From JAENVT01 sp963805445 (GTDB lineage Bacteria > Actinomycetota > Acidimicrobiia > Acidimicrobiales > Ilumatobacteraceae), in NCBI GenBank assembly GCA_963805445.1, contig CAWDUI010000047.1, positions 310,001 through 374,000 on the forward strand: DNA of 64,000 bases. Direction: 5' to 3'. A program made the translations under genes and the position numbers. A model generated the notes under the pieces. The model was not told the origin of the DNA, ran no database searches, and saw only the letters and a program-made list of their open reading frames with translations. Positions 59,356-64,000 of this stretch are shown here, piece by piece. Positions within the stretch are counted from its first letter, which is position 1, and each line of letters begins with the position of its first letter.

Positions 59356-60575
59356 CAGAACATCGCCCCCTCTCGTTCACGATTGCGCGCGCTGACCTTG
59401 GTGGCCAAGTTCAACAAGAAGCCGGCGAGCACCAGCACGGCCAGACCGATCAGGCCGATCCCGGTCTTGTGGGCCCTCGTCCAGCCGTGGTCGCCACCGA
59501 CGCGGAGCAGCGCCAACAACAAGAACCAACCGAGCGCCACAGGGATCAGCACCTTCCACCCGAGATCCATCAACTGGTCGTAGCGCAGACGTGGCAGCGT
59601 CGCCCGGAACCACACGTAGATGTACAGGAACACGAGCAGCTTCAAGAAGAACCACACCGTGCCGGAGAACGGGCCGAAGAACGACAAGATGTTGTCGTTG
59701 CCGGCGATCTTCAGCGGCTGCGGGCCACCGAAGAACAAGGTCACGATCACGCCGCTCATCGTCACGGTGTTCATGAACTCGGCCAGGAAGAACAACGCGA
59801 AGCGGATGCTGGAGTACTCCGTGTTGAACCCACCGACCAGTTCCTGTTCGGCTTCGACGAGGTCGAACGGTGGCCGGTTCAGCTCGGCGGTCGCGGCGAT
59901 CATGAAGATCACGAACGGCACGAACGCAGTACTGGCGACATGCCACCGGGTGAAGCTCGACTGGTCGGAGACGATGCCACTGGTGCTGAGCGTGCCGGAG
60001 ACCAGGATCACAGCCGCCAGGCTGAGGCCGAGCGCGGCTTCGTAGCTGATCATCTGGGCGGAGGCACGAACCGACCCGAGCAGCGGGTACTTCGAGCCGC
60101 TGGCCCACCCGGCCAACATGATCCCGTACACCGAGATCGAGCTGAGGGCCAACAACAACAGCACGCCGATCGACGGGTCCGCGAGCTGCAGCCGGGTGAC
60201 GTGATCGAACAGCACGACCTTGCCGGTCTTGCCTGCGCTGAAGTCGCCGCCCAGCGGGATCACGCTCCACACCAGGAACGCCGGCACGAACGCCAGGTAG
60301 GGCGCCAGCTTGAACACGAAGCGGTCGCTCTTGTCGGGGATCAGGTCCTCTTTGAAGAACAGCTTGACGCCGTCGGCAAGTGTCTGCAGGATGCCCCATG
60401 GACCGGCCTTGTTGGGACCGATGCGGTTCTGCATCCCGGCGATCACCTTGCGTTCGAACCAAACCATCAGCATGGTCGCGACAAGGCCGATCACGAAGAC
60501 GATGACCACCTTCATGAGCACGATCGCGACGGCGCCGAGGGTGAGGTCGTCGAGGAGGTCGTCGAGGCTCAACAT
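59355..60575 (-). CDS. nuoH: Complex I subunit NuoH (second operon)
   Basis: 406 residues. Conserved QNRIGPNKAGPWGILQTLADGVKLFFKED, YGIMLAGWASGSKYPLLGSVRASAQMISYE and RPPFDLVEAEQELVGGFNTEYSSIRF, the canonical IGPN and PFDL-E-E-LV-GF-TEYS forms, unlike the first operon's NuoH. ATGA overlap with nuoG. Confidence 0.95.
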   Translation of the reverse strand: MLSLDDLLDDLTLGAVAIVLMKVVIVFVIGLVATMLMVWFERKVIAGMQNRIGPNKAGPWGILQTLADGVKLFFKEDLIPDKSDRFVFKLAPYLAFVPAFLVWSVIPLGGDFSAGKTGKVVLFDHVTRLQLADPSIGVLLLLALSSISVYGIMLAGWASGSKYPLLGSVRASAQMISYEAALGLSLAAVILVSGTLSTSGIVSDQSSFTRWHVASTAFVPFVIFMIAATAELNRPPFDLVEAEQELVGGFNTEYSSIRFALFFLAEFMNTVTMSGVIVTLFFGGPQPLKIAGNDNILSFFGPFSGTVWFFLKLLVFLYIYVWFRATLPRLRYDQLMDLGWKVLIPVALGWFLLLALLRVGGDHGWTRAHKTGIGLIGLAVLVLAGFLLNLATKVSARNREREGAMF

Positions 60576-62962
60576 CAGAAGGTCTCGACCCTCACGTCAG
60601 TGACGACGTCAGCGGCGTCGATCAGTTCGCCGATGCTCGGGCCCGGTTGGTTGAACGGCACCCACGCCGAACCGCGGCACAACGCTGCCATCGGCCACGA
60701 CCTTGAACACCATCGACGCCCGCTTGCTGGTGACCTTGACATCGGCACCGTCGGTCGTACCGACCCGCTCGACATCCAACGGGTGCAGGTGCAGTTCCGA
60801 CCCCATCGCCAGGTGCGCGAGCGACGGGGAGTTGGCCGTGCCGACCGCGTTGTCGTAGAGCTTGCGACTGACGACCAGCCGATAGTCGTAGCTGTTGCGA
60901 TCGTCGATTGCTGCGATGCGAGCCGTGGCGGGCGGCAACGCACCGCGGCAGACCACACCGTCGCGTGCGCTGCGCAGCGCAGCAACGGTCGCCCCGCCGA
61001 AGCCGGCGACGTTGGCCGCGATCGCCTCGGTGAGATCGTCGACCGACGAGACACCGAGATCCCCGCCGAGCAACTCGGCAAGCTCGGTGGCGATCATCCA
61101 ATCGGGCTCGACTGGTGCCACGCGGCGTGACCTTCTCCGACAAGCGTGGTGACCCTGCCCTCGATGTTGGTGGTGGTGCCGCTCTTCTCGCCGTATGCGG
61201 CAGCGGCCAGCACGACATCCGCCGACGAGTTGGACTTGGTGAGGAAGGTGTCGATGGCGATGATGCGCGGCGCACCGGCGATCATCCGTCGAGCCAGATC
61301 GGTGTCGGGGAAGTCGGCGAGCGGATCGCAACCGAGCAGCACGAGACACTCGACGTTGCCCGCGGCCGCGGCCCGGGCGATCTCCAGCACCTGCATGCCG
61401 CCCTCACCCGGGCGCAGGCCCATCTCGATCGCACCGATCACGTTGCCGCGCCGAAAAGCGGGCAGCACCTTGGCGTCCGGCGCCAGCTGCAGTGCGGCCA
61501 CGACGCCGTTGCCGACTTCGAGGGGGTGCTCGGCAAGGTTGGCCCGGCCGGCGACGATCACGACGTTGCCGGTGGCGAGCTGCCGGACGATGTCGGGATC
61601 ATTGCTGCATGCGGCGACGGCCTCGGTGACGCCGCCGGCGTGGTACTCGATCGTCCGCCACGCCTGCGCCGAGAGGCCGCTGCGCTTCTGGGTGAACTCG
61701 ATGATTCGGCTGCGCCGCTTCTGGGCTGCGTCGCGCAGCCGTAGATACAGCACCGGCAGCTCTTCTTTGAGATCCGGCGCGAGCAGGATGATGGTCGCCG
61801 CGTTGGCCGTCTCGTCGATCGTCGCCCGCTCGAAGCCGAGCAGGTTGATCTGAGCACCGTCGCCCATTTGCGGATACACGTGCGGAGTGCCGATCACGTC
61901 GTGGGCCAGACGCGCCCATGCGTAGGCGTCCTCGTTGGTGCCGCGCGCCCCGCCGATCACGGCAATCGATCCGGCACCGCCGACCGCTTTGGCCTCGGTG
62001 ATCAGTTCCGCAGCTCGAGCCAGCGCCGCGTTCCAGGTGGTTGGTTGCAACTCGTCGCCGATTCGCACGTGCGGCGCGCTCAACCGATCCGCACTGTTGA
62101 CGGACTCGAAGTTGAAACGGCCGCGATCGCACAGCCAACCCCAGTTGACCGGATCGCTGTCGACGCCCTGGTATCGCAGCAGTTCGTCGTGGCTCGACTG
62201 CACGACCGTGCGGCAACCGACGGCGCACGTCGTGCAAGTGCTCTCGGTCTGCTCGAGGTCCCATGGACGGGCCTTGAACCGGTAGGGCTTGGCCGTCAGC
62301 GCACCGACCGGGCAGATCTGCACGGTGTTGCCGCTGAAGTAGCTGACGAAAGGTTCGTCCGGGAACGTGGTGATCTGCGTGTCGTTGCCACGGCTGGTGA
62401 AATGGATCAGCGCGTCGCCGGCCACCTCATCGGCAAAGCGGGTGCAGCGGTCACACAGGATGCAACGCTCGCGATCGAGCAGCACCAGGTCGCTGATCGG
62501 GATCGGCTTCTCGAAGTGACGCTTCTCTTCGACGTACCGGCTCTCGCCGGGGCCGTAGCTGAACGACTGGTCCTGCAGCGGGCACTCGCCACCCTTGTCG
62601 CACACCGGGCAATCGAGCGGGTGCTGGGCCAACAACAACTCGATGATGCCCTCTTGTGCACTCAATGCTGCCGGGCTCTGCGTGTTGACGACCATGCCGG
62701 GAGCCACGGTGACCATGCACGACGGTTGCAAACCGGGTCCGCGGCCGCTGTCGATGTCGACGAGGCACATCCGGCACATGCCGACCGAGCTCATTCGCTC
62801 GTGGTAGCAGAACCGCGGGATGTAGTCGCCGGCCCGCTGCGCCGCGGCGATGACCAGATCGCCCTTGCGCGCCACGACCTCGCGGCCGTTGATCGTCAGG
62901 CGAACCTCGTTCGGATCGGGCGGTGGGGCGGCTGCTTCGGCGGTGGTGTCGGTGGTCGTCAC
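60575..62962 (-). CDS. nuoG: Complex I subunit NuoG (second operon), two or more frame breaks near the 3' end
   Basis: NADH-module subunit. GTG 62962 after GGAGGA. N-terminal 2Fe-2S domain (FCYHERMSSVGMCRMCLV and a later Cys), His-Cys 4Fe-4S segment HPLDCPVCDKGGECPLQDQ, RCILCDRCTRFADEVAG and TCTTCAVGCRTVVQSS, then a molybdopterin-fold domain. The frame breaks near 61105-61135 (after EGRVTTLV, before APVEPDWMIATELAELLG) and again near 60675 (before FNQPGPSIGELIDAADVV). About 795 codons in total. Confidence 0.9.
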
Positions 62963-64000
62963 GACGGTCCTCCGACCGACACAGGAATCAGGTTGCGCTG
63001 CACGATCTTGGCCTCGAACTCGTCGCGGAACAGGGTCAGCGCCGAATCGACCGCGGTGTAGGCGGACGGGTCCGACGAAGCAGATCGTCGTCATCTTGAA
63101 CGGGAACGGCGTGGCCTCGAGACCGAGGCGTTCACTGGAAGGGTGCGGGAAATCGCCCGGGCAGATCGTCTGGCCGATCTCCAACAGTTGGTCGAGGTCC
63201 TGCATCGTGCCGTGACCGTCGGCGAGGCGCTTCATGATCCGCTCCAGCCACGTGCCGCCTTCGCGGCAGGGCACGCACTTGCCGCACGATTCGTGGGCGT
63301 AGAAGCGGACCAGGCTGTACGCCGCGGCCGGGATGTCGGTGGTCTCGTCCATGACGATCACGGCTCCGGATCCGAGCATCGAGCCGGCCGCGCTGACCAA
63401 CTTGGCCTCGAACGGCAGGTCCAGCTGATCGGGGAGGAACCACGGTGCCGACCCACCGCCGGGCACGAATGTCTTCAGTTGGTTGTCGTCGCGAATTCCA
63501 CCGCAGAACTCGTCGCCGTAGAGCAGATCGCGAAAGGTCGTCGTGCCGTTGATGATCTCGTACACGCCGGGGCGCTTGACGTGACCAGACACAGCGACCA
63601 TGCGCGTGCCCGGCGATGTCGGCGTGCCGATGGCGGTGTACGCCTCGACACCGTTGCGCATCAGCCACGGCAGGTTGGCCAGCGTCTCGACGTTGTTGAC
63701 GATGGTCGGCTTGCCGTACAGGCCGATCGCTGCCGGGAAGAACGGCGGCTTCAGTCGGGGCATGCCACGGTTGCCCTCGAGGCTCTCGATCAGTGCGGTC
63801 TCCTCGCCGACCACGTACGCCCCTGCACCCCAGTGCAACACGATGTCGACGCTGAAGTTGCTGCCCATGATGTTCTTGCCGACGTACCCGGCGGCATATG
63901 CCTCGTTCAGTGCAGCAGCGACGCGCTCTTGGGCGACGGCCATCTCCCCGCGGATGTACAAGAAGCACTGCGACAGCCCGGCCGCATAGCAGGCGATCAG
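62959..64000 (-). CDS. nuoF: Complex I subunit NuoF (second operon), 5' part outside window, one frame break
   Basis: NADH- and FMN-binding subunit, C-terminal ~345 codons. The NADH/FMN segments GAGAYVVGEETALIESLEGNRGMPRLKPPFP-like (core GEETALIESLEG), PTIVNNVETLANLP and FVPGGGSAPWF are present. The 4Fe-4S Cys residues are in HESCGKCVPCREGG and TICPGDFPHPSSE. One extra base near 63074 breaks the frame. Beyond it the expected SAYTAVDSALTLFRDEFEAK and VGGPS follow. GTGA overlap with nuoG. Confidence 0.9.

Overview
The window is high-GC DNA from an actinomycete-like chromosome. Codons mostly end in G or C, GTG starts are common, and neighbouring genes often overlap by 4 bp. The protein sequences and gene content fit a free-living aerobic Actinomycetota. 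The class Acidimicrobiia (Ilumatobacter-like) is my best guess, but this is an inference and was not tested by alignment.

Layout. 1-19 kb is the transcription/translation core, read mostly leftwards: tRNA-Thr, tRNA-Met, tuf, rpmG, tRNA-Trp, secE, nusG, rplK, rplA, L10 leader, rplJ, rplL, then rpoB and rpoC. A GNAT gene and a rightward GH1 beta-glucosidase are inserted between rplL and rpoB. 16-27 kb carries a second GNAT, an ABC-F ATPase, tRNA-Tyr, yajQ, a membrane-anchored protein, acetyl-CoA synthetase and a large LPXTG-anchored DUF11 surface protein. 26.7-38.2 kb is an 11-gene complex I operon (nuoABCDHIJKLMN) without nuoEFG, ending in a translationally coupled MidA/NDUFAF7-type methyltransferase. 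38.3-50.5 kb is a mixed metabolic region: a VapC remnant, a secreted Calx-beta/HYR protein, two FGGY sugar kinases, an APH-fold kinase, a PPOX flavoprotein, a DUF885 metallopeptidase, a class I amidotransferase, threonine dehydratase, a phosphate-binding TIM barrel and two tandem PuuD-like hydrolases. 50.5-52.9 kb holds a damaged IS481-type element and an AbiEi/DUF559-type protein. 52.9-64 kb is a second complex I operon that includes the NADH module (nuoF to nuoN; it continues beyond the window).

Two features stand out. First, the two complex I gene sets have different electron-input architecture, and the one lacking the NADH module carries the assembly methyltransferase gene. Second, a palindromic intergenic repeat family with core GGTCGGGYGCGATTCCGG occurs at four loci, three of them exactly between convergent gene ends, where it could act as a bidirectional terminator.

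Sequence quality matters when reading this annotation. About fifteen genes, many essential (tuf, nuoN, nuoL, nuoK, nuoG, nuoF), contain single-base insertions or deletions that break or locally garble an otherwise well-conserved protein. I read most of these as assembly or read errors and annotated the full gene span, giving the break positions. tuf also has a codon usage different from its neighbours over its central part, which could reflect gene conversion or a chimeric assembly.
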